Assembly: GCA_900546255.1 (NCBI GenBank)
Contig: URCB01000033.1
Span: 1-20,619 of the forward strand
Direction of reading: 5' to 3'
DNA: 20,619 nt
Source of the DNA: an uncultured Eubacteriales bacterium
GTDB lineage: Bacteria > Bacillota > Clostridia > Oscillospirales > Oscillospiraceae
Position 1 is the first letter of the stretch. Every line of letters begins with the position of its first letter. Under the pieces are notes generated by a model that made no database searches, had not been told where the DNA came from, and saw only the letters and a list, made by a program, of their open reading frames with translations. The translations under genes were made by a program, and so were the position numbers. Below are positions 1 through 7,830 of this stretch, piece after piece.

Positions 1-219
1 AGTCGGCGGGGCCCCCCGGGGCGCTGCGCCCCGAGGCCGGGAAAAGCCCCGACCACCCATAGGGTACGCAGTATCGGAGGTTCCGGGCCCCCGGCCCCAC
101 CGAAAGGCTCCCTGGACCCTGGTCCAGAAAGGCCCCACCTGCCGACGGCAGAAACGGCCCGCCCGGCTCCGCCGGGCGAGGCCCCAGGGCCTGTGGGCCC
201 CACAGAAAGGAGAATCCCT
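1..219. other. GC-rich intergenic leader with hairpins
   Basis: No gene is seen here. The stretch is very GC-rich and contains several inverted repeats. The clearest is a perfect 8-bp stem, CGCCCGGC at 160-167 with GCCGGGCG at 171-178 (loop TCC). A palindrome CTGGACC/GGTCCAG lies at 112-127. Leaders of ABC-F genes are often attenuators in Firmicutes, so a regulatory role is possible. No leader peptide or T-run was recognised, so this stays a guess. Confidence 0.4.
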
Positions 220-2004
220 ATGCTGCTCTCCGCAGAGCACATTTCTTTGAACTTTGGCCTCAAGCAGCTGCTGGAGGACGTCACCCTCTACCTCAACGAG
301 GGGGATAAAATCGGCATCATCGGCATCAACGGCACGGGGAAGAGCAGCCTCCTCCGGGTGCTGGCGGGGCAGCAGGTCCCAGACCAGGGGACGGTGTCCC
401 TGGACCCCAACGTCCAGGTGTGCTTCCTGCCCCAAAACCCCGCCATGGTGGAGGGGGCCACGGTGCTGGAGCAGGTCTTTCACGACTTCTCCCCGGACAC
501 CCGGGCCCTGCTGGAGTATGAGGCCAAGGCCATGCTCACCCGGTTGGGGATTGCCGACTTCACCCAGCCGGTGGACACCCTCTCCGGGGGCCAGCGGAAG
601 CGGGTGGCTCTGGCCACCGTCCTCCTCCACCCGGCGGACGTGCTCATCCTGGACGAGCCCACCAACCACCTGGACAGCGAGATGGTGGCCTGGCTGGAGG
701 ACCGGCTGCGGAAGTTTACCGGGGGCCTCATTATGGTCACCCATGACCGGTACTTTTTGGAGCGGGTGTGCAACCGGATCACCGAGCTCTCCCACTGCCA
801 CATCCGCCACTATGAGGCCAACTATTCCAAGTACCTGGAACTGAAAACCCAGCAGGAGGAGATGGAGCAGGCCGCCCAGCGCAAGCGTCAGTCCATCCTC
901 CGGGTGGAGTACCAGTGGATCATGCGGGGGGCCCAGGCCCGGCGGACCAAAAACAAGGACCGCATCGCCCGGTACGAGGAACTGAAAGCCCAGGCCGCCC
1001 CGGAGACCGACGGGGCTGTGGAGATGGCCACCCTCTCCAGCCGCCTGGGCCGGAAGACGGTGGAGCTGGACCACGTGTCCAAGGCCTTCGGGGACCATGT
1101 GGTCCTCCGGGACTTCACCTACCACATCGCCCGGGACGACCGGGTGGGCATCGTGGGCCGCAACGGGGCGGGGAAGTCCACCCTATTAAATCTCATCGCC
1201 GGCAAGCTCACCCCGGATTCCGGCACCGTGGACTGGGGGGAGACGGTGCGCATCGGCTACTTCTCCCAGGAGGGGCGGGAGCTGGACCCCCGCCAGCGGG
1301 TGTACGACTTCATCCACGAGGTGGCCGGCCAGGTGAAGACCCGGGAGGGGAACTTCTCCGCTACCCAGATGATGGAGCGCTTCCTCTTCCCCACCCAGCT
1401 CCAGGGCCAGCCCATCGGGAAGCTCTCCGGCGGGGAGCGGCGGCGGCTGTACCTCCTCTCCCTGCTGATGGAGGCCCCCAACATCCTGCTGCTGGACGAG
1501 CCCACCAACGACCTGGACGTCACCACCCTGGCCATTTTGGAGGAGTACCTGGAGACCTTCCCCGGGGCGGTGCTGGCGGTGTCCCATGACCGGTACTTTT
1601 TGGATAAGATGGCCCACCAGATCTTCGAGGTGGGGGAGGAAGGCCAGGTCACCCGGTACAGCGGCAACTACTCCGACTACCTGGACAAGCGCCAGGCCAC
1701 ATCCGCCCCCGCCCAGGAGGAGAAGGCGGAGAAGAAGCCTGCCGGCAAGCCCGCCCGGCAAAAAAAGCTGAAGTTTACCTTCAAGGAACAGCGGGAGTAC
1801 GACACCATCGAGGCCGACATCGCTGCCCTGGAGGCCCGCATCGCCCAGCGGGAGGGGGAGATGTTGGCCTGCGGCAGCGACTACGGCAAGCTCCAGGACC
1901 TGACGAAGGAGCAGGAGGCCGACCAGGCCGCCCTGGAGGAAAAGATGGAGCGGTGGCTCTACCTCACGGATCTCGCCGAGCGGATCGCCGCCCAGGAGGG
2001 ATAA
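220..2004 (+). CDS. ABC-F family ATP-binding protein (Uup-like)
   Basis: This is a soluble duplicated ATPase of the ABC-F family. Members act on the ribosome (translation factors, some antibiotic-protection proteins) and are not membrane transporters. Counting from the ATG at 220, the first cassette has Walker A GINGTGKS at 35-42, signature LSGGQ at 121-125 and Walker B VLILDEPTNHLD at 141-152. The second has GRNGAGKS near 313-320, LSGGE near 402 and ILLLDEPTNDLD near 422. No transmembrane segment is seen. After the second cassette comes a basic, Ala/Lys-rich linker and a C-terminal charged coiled coil (about 515-594), as in Uup. The start at 220 is preferred over an in-frame GTG at 193 because AAAGGAG at 206-212 lies 7 nt upstream of it. 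Length (594 aa) is normal. The exact substrate or antibiotic link cannot be told from sequence. Confidence 0.93.
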   Translation: MLLSAEHISLNFGLKQLLEDVTLYLNEGDKIGIIGINGTGKSSLLRVLAGQQVPDQGTVSLDPNVQVCFLPQNPAMVEGATVLEQVFHDFSPDTRALLEYEAKAMLTRLGIADFTQPVDTLSGGQRKRVALATVLLHPADVLILDEPTNHLDSEMVAWLEDRLRKFTGGLIMVTHDRYFLERVCNRITELSHCHIRHYEANYSKYLELKTQQEEMEQAAQRKRQSILRVEYQWIMRGAQARRTKNKDRIARYEELKAQAAPETDGAVEMATLSSRLGRKTVELDHVSKAFGDHVVLRDFTYHIARDDRVGIVGRNGAGKSTLLNLIAGKLTPDSGTVDWGETVRIGYFSQEGRELDPRQRVYDFIHEVAGQVKTREGNFSATQMMERFLFPTQLQGQPIGKLSGGERRRLYLLSLLMEAPNILLLDEPTNDLDVTTLAILEEYLETFPGAVLAVSHDRYFLDKMAHQIFEVGEEGQVTRYSGNYSDYLDKRQATSAPAQEEKAEKKPAGKPARQKKLKFTFKEQREYDTIEADIAALEARIAQREGEMLACGSDYGKLQDLTKEQEADQAALEEKMERWLYLTDLAERIAAQEG

Positions 2005-2069
2005 ATGGACGCCCCGCCCGTTCGCAACCTGCACAAAGGGGCGGGGGAATGTTCGGGAAAGTTGGCCCC

Positions 2070-2098
2070 TTGCCGGCTGCCGCCGGTTGTGCTACACT
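2070..2098 (+). promoter_or_regulatory. Candidate sigma-A promoter for a short transcript
   Basis: TTGCCG at 2070-2075, a 17-nt spacer, then TACACT at 2093-2098. It lies 3' of the ABC-F gene and has no convincing coding region downstream before a terminator at 2144-2179. It could therefore drive an RNA of about 75 nt. Confidence 0.4.
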
Positions 2099-2104
2099 GG
2101 CCTT

Positions 2105-2179
2105 GCTTGTCAGAGGACTTGCCATCCCCGGGATGGCTGAAGTGGGACGAGACCGATTTGGTTTCGCCCCGCTTTTTTT
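2105..2179 (+). ncRNA. Putative small RNA (about 75 nt)
   Basis: The interval runs from the expected start of the 2070-2098 promoter to a T7 tract. It contains a near-perfect hairpin, GCCATCCC at 2121-2128 with GGGATGGC at 2130-2137, and then a terminator hairpin. No protein of recognisable type is encoded. It could equally be just the 3' untranslated region and terminator of the ABC-F gene. Homology to a known RNA family was not recognised. Confidence 0.25.
2144..2179 (+). terminator. Intrinsic terminator
   Basis: GGGaCGAGACC at 2144-2154 pairs with GGTTTCGcCCC at 2160-2170 (one A-C mismatch and one G-T pair, loop GATTT). A GC and a run of seven T at 2173-2179 follow. It ends the ABC-F transcript and/or the putative small RNA. 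Confidence 0.7.
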
Positions 2180-2210
2180 CGGCATACATTGTATGATTCA
2201 CCCAAATACG

Positions 2211-2245
2211 AAAAAAGGCTTCCCCCAGAGGGGAAGCCTTTTTCT
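2211..2245. terminator. Bidirectional intrinsic terminator
   Basis: Perfect 11-bp stem, AAGGCTTCCCC at 2215-2225 with GGGGAAGCCTT at 2230-2240 (loop CAGA). It is flanked by an A-run on the left and a T-run on the right, so it works on both strands. It lies 30 nt past the asnA stop and terminates the minus-strand DUF1846-asnA unit. It also backs up the plus-strand terminator. Confidence 0.9.
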
Positions 2246-2274
2246 ATGGTGTGGTTCCGAGACAGAACCCGGTG

Positions 2275-3291
2275 TTACAGCAGGATGATCCCTGCGTCCC
2301 GGCAGGTTTCGATGGTCTCGTCGTCCCAGGTGGACACCTGGACCTCGCCGATGTGGGCCTTGCCCAGCAGGAGCATGGACAGGCGGGACTGGCCGATGCC
2401 CCCGCCGATGGTCAGGGGGAGTTCCCCCTCCAGGAGCATCTTGTGGAAGGTCAGTTCCCGGCGGTCGTCGCAGCCGGCGGCGGTGAGCTGGCGGTCCAGG
2501 GCGGCGGGGTCCACCCGGATGCCCATGGAGGAGAGCTCAATGGTCCGGCCCAGCACGCTGTCCCACAGGAGGATGTCTCCGTTGAGGGTCCAATCATCGT
2601 AGTCCGGGGCCCGGCCGTCGTGGGGCTGGCCGGACTTCAGGGGGGCGCCGATGCCCAGGAGGAAGGTGGTGGGGTGGTCCTTCACCCAGGCGTCCTCCCG
2701 CTCCTTGGCGGTGCGGCCGGGGAAGGCGTCCTCCAGCTCCTGGGAGGTGACGAAGGAGACGTTCCGGCTCAGCTGGGGCAGCACGCACAGCTGGGGGAAG
2801 ACGGACTGGAGGGTTTTCTGGGTGTCCGCCATGGCGTCCACGATGGACTGGACGGTGGCCTTCAGGTACTCCACGTTCCGGTCCCGGGGGGCGATGACCT
2901 TTTCCCAGTCCCACTGGTCCACGTAGATGGAGTGGAGGTTGTCGGGAATCTCGTCCCGGCGGATGGCGTTCATCTCGGTGACCAGCCCCTCCCCCACGGG
3001 GAAGTGGTAGTGGTAGAGGGCCATCCGCTTCCACTTGGCCAGGGAGTGGACCACCTGGGCATCCCGCCCGGCGGCGGGGATGTCGAAGGAGACGGGGCGC
3101 TCCACCCCGTTGAGGTCGTCGTTGAGGCCGGAGGCCGCCTCCACAAACAGGGGAGCGGAGACCCGGCGGAGGTGGAGATTGCCGCAGAGGGTGTCCTCAA
3201 ACACCCGGCGCAGGAGGCTGATGGCCTTTTGGGTGTCGTACAGGTTCAGCAGGGGGGCGTAGTGTTCGGGGATATAGGTCTTGGAAGACAT
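2275..3291 (-). CDS. asnA: Aspartate--ammonia ligase (asparagine synthetase A)
   Basis: AsnA makes asparagine from aspartate, ammonia and ATP in the cytoplasm, with AMP and pyrophosphate released. The protein is 338 aa, close to the usual 330. It matches the family end to end by motif: VHSLAKWKR, the YVDQWDWE segment, RAPDYDDW, LNGDILLWD, ELSSMGIRVD and the C-terminal IGGGIGQSRL. These belong to the class II aminoacyl-tRNA-synthetase-like fold. The ATG at 3291 has AAAGGAG (CTCCTTT at 3302-3308 on the plus strand) 10 nt upstream. It sits 42 nt after the DUF1846 gene on the same strand, so the two probably share one transcript ending at 2211-2245. Confidence 0.97.
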   Translation of the reverse strand: MSSKTYIPEHYAPLLNLYDTQKAISLLRRVFEDTLCGNLHLRRVSAPLFVEAASGLNDDLNGVERPVSFDIPAAGRDAQVVHSLAKWKRMALYHYHFPVGEGLVTEMNAIRRDEIPDNLHSIYVDQWDWEKVIAPRDRNVEYLKATVQSIVDAMADTQKTLQSVFPQLCVLPQLSRNVSFVTSQELEDAFPGRTAKEREDAWVKDHPTTFLLGIGAPLKSGQPHDGRAPDYDDWTLNGDILLWDSVLGRTIELSSMGIRVDPAALDRQLTAAGCDDRRELTFHKMLLEGELPLTIGGGIGQSRLSMLLLGKAHIGEVQVSTWDDETIETCRDAGIILL

Positions 3292-3333
3292 GGCGGGAAA
3301 ACTCCTTTCGGAAAATTCAGACTCCCCTACGGG

Positions 3334-4821
3334 TTATCCGTGGTAGAGTTTGGAGGTCTGGTATTTGGGTTCGCTGGTCAGGCGGACGCCCAGGCGGCGG
3401 AAGCTGTCCTCGTCCCCCTCGGAGAGGATGACGGTGGTGTGGGCCTCGCACCCCCGGAGCTTTTGCAGCTGCTGCACCGCCCGTTTGGCGTTGGGGTCTG
3501 TCACGGCGCAGATGGACAGGGCCACCAGCAGCTCGTCGATGTGCAGCCGGGGATTCTTGTTGCCCAGGACGTTGACCTTTAGGTCCTGGACGGGGGCAAT
3601 CACCGAGGGGGCGATGAGCTGGATCTCGTCGGGGATCCCCCCCAGGTATTTCAGGGCGTTGAGGAGCAGGGCGGAGGAGCAGCCCAGCAGCTCCGAGGTC
3701 TTGCCGGTGAGGATGGTGCCGTCGGGCATCTCCATGGCGGCGGCGGGGTCGCCGGTGCGCTCGGCCACGGCCAGGGCAGGGGACACCACGGACCGGCTCA
3801 GGGGGGTCAGACCCAGCTGCTTCATGAGCAGTTCGATCTTATACACGGCGGTGCCGTCGGTCTGGCCCCGGCGATGGCGGCACTCCTCGGCGTAGAACCG
3901 GCGGAGGATCTCCTCCTGGGAGGCCTGGCACACCACCTCATCGTCTACGATGCAGTAGCCGGCCATGTTCACCCCCATGTCGGTGGGGGACTGGTAGGGG
4001 GAGGTGCCGGAGATCCGCTCAAACATGGTTTTCAGGACGGGGAAAATCTCCACATCCCGGTTGTAGTTGACGGTGGTGACCCCGTAGGCCTCCAGGTGGA
4101 AGGGGTCGATCATATTCACGTCGTTGAGGTCGGCGGTGGCGGCCTCGTAGGCCAGGTTCACCGGGTGGCGGAGGGGGAGGTTCCAGATGGGGAAGGTCTC
4201 GTACTTGGCGTACCCCGCCTGGATGCCCCGCTTGTGCTCGTGGTAGAGCTGGCTCAGGCACACGGCCATCTTGCCGCTGCCGGGGCCGGGGGCGGTGACC
4301 ACCACCAGGGAGCGGGAGGTCTCCACATATTCATTCTTACCGTACCCCTCCTCGCTGACGATGAGGGGGATGTCATAGGGGTAGCCCTCAATGGGGTAGT
4401 GGCGGTAGACCCGCAGGCCCAGGTCCTCCAGCTGGGCCTGGAAGATCTCCGCGGCAGGCTGGCCGCTGAACCGGGTGAGGACCACGCTGCCCACCTGGAA
4501 CCCAAAGCCCCGGAAGGCGTCGATGAGGCGGAGGGTGTCGGTTCCATAGGTGATGCCCAGGTCGCCCCGGACTTTGCTCTTTTCCAGGTCCACGGCGGAC
4601 ACGGCCACCACGATTTCCACCTGGTCCTTCAGCTGGCTGAGCATCCGGATTTTGGAGTCGGGGTGGAAGCCAGGCAGCACCCGGGAGGCGTGGTTGTCGT
4701 CAAAGAGTTTTCCGCCAAACTCCAGATAGAGTTTGCCGCCGAACTGGTCAATGCGGGAGCGGATGTGTTCAGACTGCATTTCCAGGTATTTCTCGTTATC
4801 GAACCCAAGTCTTTCGATCAT
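3334..4821 (-). CDS. DUF1846 (UPF0371) domain-containing protein
   Basis: This 495-aa soluble protein matches the DUF1846/UPF0371 family over its full length. It starts with a segment containing GFDNEKYLEMQ. It also has LEFGGKLFDD, a glycine-rich APGPGSGKMAVCLSQ stretch that looks like a nucleotide-binding loop, and YVETSRSLVVV. The family is widespread in Firmicutes and its biochemical role is not firmly established. No signal peptide or membrane segment is present. The ATG at 4821 is preceded by an AGAGGA-type ribosome site about 10 nt upstream and a promoter at 4890-4918. It is the first gene of a likely two-gene operon with asnA, which may hint at a link to amino acid or ammonia metabolism, but that is only inference. 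Confidence 0.92.
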   Translation of the reverse strand: MIERLGFDNEKYLEMQSEHIRSRIDQFGGKLYLEFGGKLFDDNHASRVLPGFHPDSKIRMLSQLKDQVEIVVAVSAVDLEKSKVRGDLGITYGTDTLRLIDAFRGFGFQVGSVVLTRFSGQPAAEIFQAQLEDLGLRVYRHYPIEGYPYDIPLIVSEEGYGKNEYVETSRSLVVVTAPGPGSGKMAVCLSQLYHEHKRGIQAGYAKYETFPIWNLPLRHPVNLAYEAATADLNDVNMIDPFHLEAYGVTTVNYNRDVEIFPVLKTMFERISGTSPYQSPTDMGVNMAGYCIVDDEVVCQASQEEILRRFYAEECRHRRGQTDGTAVYKIELLMKQLGLTPLSRSVVSPALAVAERTGDPAAAMEMPDGTILTGKTSELLGCSSALLLNALKYLGGIPDEIQLIAPSVIAPVQDLKVNVLGNKNPRLHIDELLVALSICAVTDPNAKRAVQQLQKLRGCEAHTTVILSEGDEDSFRRLGVRLTSEPKYQTSKLYHG

Positions 4822-4889
4822 ATTGGTGCGCTTCCTCTCATTTCTCTATACCCTCCGGCGGGTGCCGGGAAAACCGTTTGGATGGGAAT

Positions 4890-4918
4890 AATGTACCAAT
4901 TCTTGTATGAAAAGTCAA
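4890..4918 (-). promoter_or_regulatory. Sigma-A promoter of the DUF1846-asnA operon
   Basis: On the minus strand, TTGACT (4913-4918), a 17-nt spacer, then TACATT (4890-4895), about 70 nt before the DUF1846 start. The remaining bases to the divergent suf promoter (4919-5106) hold GC-rich inverted repeats (for example GGCGGGC at 5037-5043 with GCCCGCC at 5064-5070) but no recognisable gene or riboswitch. Confidence 0.6.
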
Positions 4919-5106
4919 CATCGTGAGAAGAATATTGTCAAACTTGCCGAGAAAATTCCTGCTTCAATTCCTGGTGACAAAAATCTTCTGTGCAAGGTGA
5001 CGCATCGGCGTTCCTGGCTGCAGAGCCGTGGAAAAGGGCGGGCCGGGGGGGCGCCGGAGACATGCCCGCCAGAGCGGCGGCAGGGCCAGAAAAACCCGCC
5101 CCAGAC

Positions 5107-5135
5107 TTGCCTGAATGGAAAAAATGTGCTATAAT
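5107..5135 (+). promoter_or_regulatory. Strong sigma-A promoter of the suf operon
   Basis: TTGCCT at 5107-5112, a 17-nt spacer, then a perfect TATAAT at 5130-5135 with TGC in front (extended -10). The sufC start lies about 70 nt downstream. No adjacent Rrf2/IscR-type regulator gene is seen, so control of this operon is not evident. Confidence 0.8.
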
Positions 5136-5210
5136 TTGACGTTCAGAAAAGACAGAACACGCCCAGAGACCTGTGTTATGCTTACAAAAGCCACAAGGAG
5201 CGATACAAAT

Positions 5211-5969
5211 ATGTTGGAACTGAAAGGACTGACCTATCAGGTCGGCGACAATGGAGGGCAGACGGACATCCTCCGGGGGATTGATCTGACCATCCAAGAC
5301 AATGCATTCGTGGTCATCACCGGCCCCAACGGCGGGGGAAAGACCACCCTGGCCAAGACCATCATGGGCCTGGTCAAGCCCACAGGGGGACAGATCCTCT
5401 GGAACGGCACCGACATCACCGCCCTGTCCATCACGGAACGGGCCAAGCTGGGCATCAGCTATGGGTTTCAGCAGCCCCCCCGGTTCAAGGGGCTGAAGGT
5501 GCGGGACCTGCTGGAGCTGGCCTCCGGCCGGCAGAAGCTCACCCGGGACCAGTGCTGTTCCTACCTCAACCGGGTGGGGCTGTGCGCGGCAGACTATATC
5601 GACCGGGAGGTGGACACTTCCCTCTCCGGCGGCGAGGTCAAGCGCATTGAGATTGCCACCATCCTGGCCCGGCCCAGCGGCCTGCTGATCTTTGACGAGC
5701 CGGAGGCCGGCATTGACCTGTGGTCCTTCGCCAAACTCACGGAGACCTTCCGTATGCTCCAGGACCGGCGGGAGAACACCATCATCGTCATCTCCCACCA
5801 GGAGCGCATCATCGACCTGGCCGACGAGATTGTGATGATCTCCGGCGGGAAAGTGGCCCGCCACGGCCCCAAGGCGGAGATTATGCCCCACATTCTGGCC
5901 GACACCGGCGGCATGTGCAACTTCTTGCAGCCTGACCGGGAAAACTGCCGGCAGCCAAAGGAGGACTGA
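5211..5969 (+). CDS. sufC: SufC-type ABC ATPase of a minimal SUF (SMS) system
   Basis: Cytoplasmic ATPase that drives Fe-S cluster assembly on a SufB-type scaffold. From the ATG at 5211 the protein is 252 aa with Walker A GPNGGGKT at 38-45, a Q-loop in GFQQPPRFKG, signature LSGGE at 138-142 and Walker B LLIFDEPEAGID at 158-169. The last fits SufC better than a transporter ATPase. The ATG at 5211 is chosen because AAGGAG lies at 5195-5200, 10 nt upstream. An upstream in-frame start would add residues with no family resemblance and lies at the promoter. sufB follows after 3 nt. No sufS, sufU or sufD is present nearby, which fits the two-gene SufBC (SmsCB) arrangement found in many anaerobes. 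Confidence 0.95.
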   Translation: MLELKGLTYQVGDNGGQTDILRGIDLTIQDNAFVVITGPNGGGKTTLAKTIMGLVKPTGGQILWNGTDITALSITERAKLGISYGFQQPPRFKGLKVRDLLELASGRQKLTRDQCCSYLNRVGLCAADYIDREVDTSLSGGEVKRIEIATILARPSGLLIFDEPEAGIDLWSFAKLTETFRMLQDRRENTIIVISHQERIIDLADEIVMISGGKVARHGPKAEIMPHILADTGGMCNFLQPDRENCRQPKED

Positions 5970-5972
5970 GCC

Positions 5973-6890
5973 ATGGAAAACGTAGACATCCGGCTCCTGC
6001 GGGAGATTGCCGACCTGGAGACCACCCCCCAGGGGGCCTACAACATCCGCAAGAACGGGGAGCTGGCCTCCCGCAACACCACGGCCAACATTGACATCGT
6101 GTCGAAAACCGACAAGTCGGGCATTGACATCTACGTCAAGGCCGGCACCAAGCACCAGTCGGTCCACATCCCGGTGATCATCACCCAGACGGGGCTGGAC
6201 GAGCTGGTGTACAACGACTTTCACATCGGCCCGGACTGCGACATCGTCATCGTGGCCGGCTGCGGCATCCACAACGAGGGCAGCCAGGAGACCAAGCACG
6301 ACGGCGTGCACACCTTCTACATCGGGGAAAACTCCAAGGTCCAGTACGTGGAAAAGCACTACGGCGAAGGGGAGGGCACCGGCGAGCGGGTGATGAACCC
6401 CCAGACGGTGGTCTACCTGGAAAAGGGAGCCTCCCTGCAGATGGAGACCACCCAGCTGCGGGGGGTGGACTCCACCAAGCGCTACACCAAAGTGGTGGTG
6501 AAGGAGGACGCCGAGGCAGTGATCACCGAAAAACTCCTCACCCACGGCAAGCAGATGGCGGAGTCGGAGATGGACGTGATCCTGGCCGGCGAGGGGGCCA
6601 GCGGCCGGGTGATCTCCCGGTCGGTGGCCCAGGACACCTCCCAGCAGATCTTCTATCCCCGGATGATTGGGGACGCCGCCGGCTTCGGTCATGTCCAATG
6701 TGACTCCATCCTTATGGGGCAGGCCAAGATCCAGTCCATCCCCGCCCTGACGGCCAACCACCCCGACGCCCAGCTGATCCACGAGGCCGCCATCGGCCGC
6801 ATCGCCGGGGACCAGATCCTCAAACTGATGACCCTGGGCCTGACGGAGGAGGAAGCCGAAGAGGAGATTCTCAATGGCTTTCTTGGATGA
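5973..6890 (+). CDS. sufB: SufB/SufD-family Fe-S scaffold (SmsB-like)
   Basis: Scaffold partner of SufC. At 305 aa it is shorter than classical SufB (about 470) and lacks the N-terminal extension, as in the minimal SMS form. The beta-helix core is visible. Candidate cluster ligands are C89 and C97 (in VAGCGIHNEG), C243 (in GHVQCDSILMG) and the H270-E271 pair in LIHEAAIGRI, the usual SufB C-terminal active-site motif. The start ATG at 5973 follows the sufC stop by 3 nt, with AAAGGAG in the sufC tail as ribosome site. The 3' end overlaps the next gene by 17 nt, so translation is probably coupled. A single SufB/D paralogue would act as a homodimer; this is inference from the family. Confidence 0.93.
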   Translation: MENVDIRLLREIADLETTPQGAYNIRKNGELASRNTTANIDIVSKTDKSGIDIYVKAGTKHQSVHIPVIITQTGLDELVYNDFHIGPDCDIVIVAGCGIHNEGSQETKHDGVHTFYIGENSKVQYVEKHYGEGEGTGERVMNPQTVVYLEKGASLQMETTQLRGVDSTKRYTKVVVKEDAEAVITEKLLTHGKQMAESEMDVILAGEGASGRVISRSVAQDTSQQIFYPRMIGDAAGFGHVQCDSILMGQAKIQSIPALTANHPDAQLIHEAAIGRIAGDQILKLMTLGLTEEEAEEEILNGFLG

Positions 6891-7374
6891 GCGGGAGGAC
6901 GCCCCCACCCCGGAAAAAGAGGGGATCTACTACGTCAAGGAGGACCCAGACCTGGGAAAAATCCGGGGCCTGGACCCCTGGGCGGTGGAGAACGGCATCC
7001 ACCTCATCCGCATGGAGAAGGACGCGGCCGAGGGCATCATGATGATTCGCAAGAGCAACCAGCAGCAGTACGGCACCGTCCACGGCGGCATGCTGGTGGC
7101 CTTTGCCGACACCATTGCCGGCCACAGCCTGGTGCCCCACGGCCGGGTGTGCGTCACCCAGGGGAGCACCGTGAACTTCCTGCGGCCGGCGGCGGGGGCC
7201 TACCTCTTCTGCCGGGCAACCCCGGTGCAGGTGGGGGGGCGGATCTGCGTGGTGTCCGTAGAGCAGCGCAATGACCGGGACGAACTCATCACCACCGCCC
7301 TGTTTACCTTCGCGGTGGTCAAGAAGATGGACCCCATCTCCCTGCCCCCCAAACACCCCGGGCTGACGTTTTAA
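6874..7374 (+). CDS. PaaI-family hotdog-fold thioesterase
   Basis: 166-aa protein with the PaaI/YdiI-type hotdog signature QYGTVHGGMLVAFADTIAG (HGG at 70-72, D79 in the helix), which binds and hydrolyses acyl-CoA-type thioesters. The N-terminal 40 residues are an acidic extension. The ATG at 6874 has GAGGAG a few bases upstream inside sufB and overlaps the sufB 3' end by 17 nt. It is therefore part of the suf transcript. The substrate is unknown. Why a thioesterase should travel with Fe-S assembly is not clear. A hairpin at 7390-7414 follows. Confidence 0.88.
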   Translation: MAFLDEREDAPTPEKEGIYYVKEDPDLGKIRGLDPWAVENGIHLIRMEKDAAEGIMMIRKSNQQQYGTVHGGMLVAFADTIAGHSLVPHGRVCVTQGSTVNFLRPAAGAYLFCRATPVQVGGRICVVSVEQRNDRDELITTALFTFAVVKKMDPISLPPKHPGLTF

Positions 7375-7389
7375 GGCAGACACAAAGCA

Positions 7390-7414
7390 GCCGGGGCGGC
7401 GATGCCGCCCCGGC
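7390..7414. terminator. GC-rich hairpin between convergent genes
   Basis: Perfect 11-bp stem (GCCGGGGCGGC, loop GAT, GCCGCCCCGGC) 15 nt after the thioesterase stop. It lies between the plus-strand suf operon and the minus-strand small membrane protein. No T-run follows, so it is a weak intrinsic terminator or an mRNA-stabilising structure. Confidence 0.45.
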
Positions 7415-7456
7415 CAGTCCCCCAGAGGGGGAACGCGGTCTGCGCGTATTCCAGTT

Positions 7457-7666
7457 TTAGAGATCCCAGTCCTCGAACTCGTCCTCCATCTCGCAGGCGC
7501 TGCAGGGGCAGGCGCGGCGGAGGGCCTCCTTCTTGGCCTGCAGCCGGGCAGAGACAGCGTCTACACAGCGGGTGATTCGCTCCAGATTGGCCATCACCAG
7601 GCACACCACGGCGAAGGCGGCCAGGAGCACGGCGATGAGTTTGAGGATCGTACTTGTCAATTTCAT
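7457..7666 (-). CDS. Small single-pass membrane protein with Cys-rich tail
   Basis: Family not recognised. It is a 69-aa protein with a hydrophobic segment at about 7-27 and then a basic amphipathic stretch rich in Arg/Lys. The tail is short and acidic with three closely spaced cysteines (CPCSAC, positions 53, 55 and 58) and ends in a DEFEDWDL sequence. The ATG at 7666 is chosen because GGGAGG lies 7 nt upstream; a TTG at 7681 would overlap that site. It is transcribed divergently from the Asp23/fakA pair across a 164-nt gap holding a perfect palindrome. The cysteines suggest a metal or redox role, but nothing confirms it. Confidence 0.65.
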   Translation of the reverse strand: MKLTSTILKLIAVLLAAFAVVCLVMANLERITRCVDAVSARLQAKKEALRRACPCSACEMEDEFEDWDL

Positions 7667-7713
7667 AGAAAAACCTCCCAAATACAGTTGCGCGGAAACC
7701 GTGGTCTATGGTA

Positions 7714-7742
7714 GTATTTTACCTGATCCCTTGGTAAAATAC
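7714..7742. repeat. Perfect palindrome, operator-like
   Basis: GTATTTTACC at 7714-7723 and GGTAAAATAC at 7733-7742, 10-bp arms with a 9-nt spacer, in an AT-rich patch between two divergent genes. Its left arm overlaps a weak promoter (TTGCGC 7688-7693, 18-nt spacer, TAGTAT 7712-7717) facing the Asp23 gene. This position suits a repressor site. It could also form an RNA hairpin, but no T-run follows directly. Confidence 0.5.
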
Positions 7743-7830
7743 AATCCGCAAATCAATTTTTCCACGGATTTCTCATCGCAGGGTCTGGCGGCCCCCGCTG
7801 CCCCGGCCCGGAAAGGAACGGTAACAACGT

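Noticed and set aside
2251..3582. 443-codon plus-strand frame
   Set aside because: Antisense to asnA and running into DUF1846; low-complexity Gly/Val/Asp/His composition.
3874..4926. 350-codon plus-strand frame
   Set aside because: Antisense to the well-supported DUF1846 gene.
4919..5106. Possible riboswitch before the suf operon
   Set aside because: GC-rich hairpins are present, but the segment lies upstream of the operon promoter and no known riboswitch core was recognised.
4938..6908. 656-codon open frame on the minus strand
   Set aside because: Antisense to sufC and sufB, which have motifs, promoter and ribosome sites. Its composition (His/Val/Asp/Gly-rich) is typical of GC-rich antisense frames.
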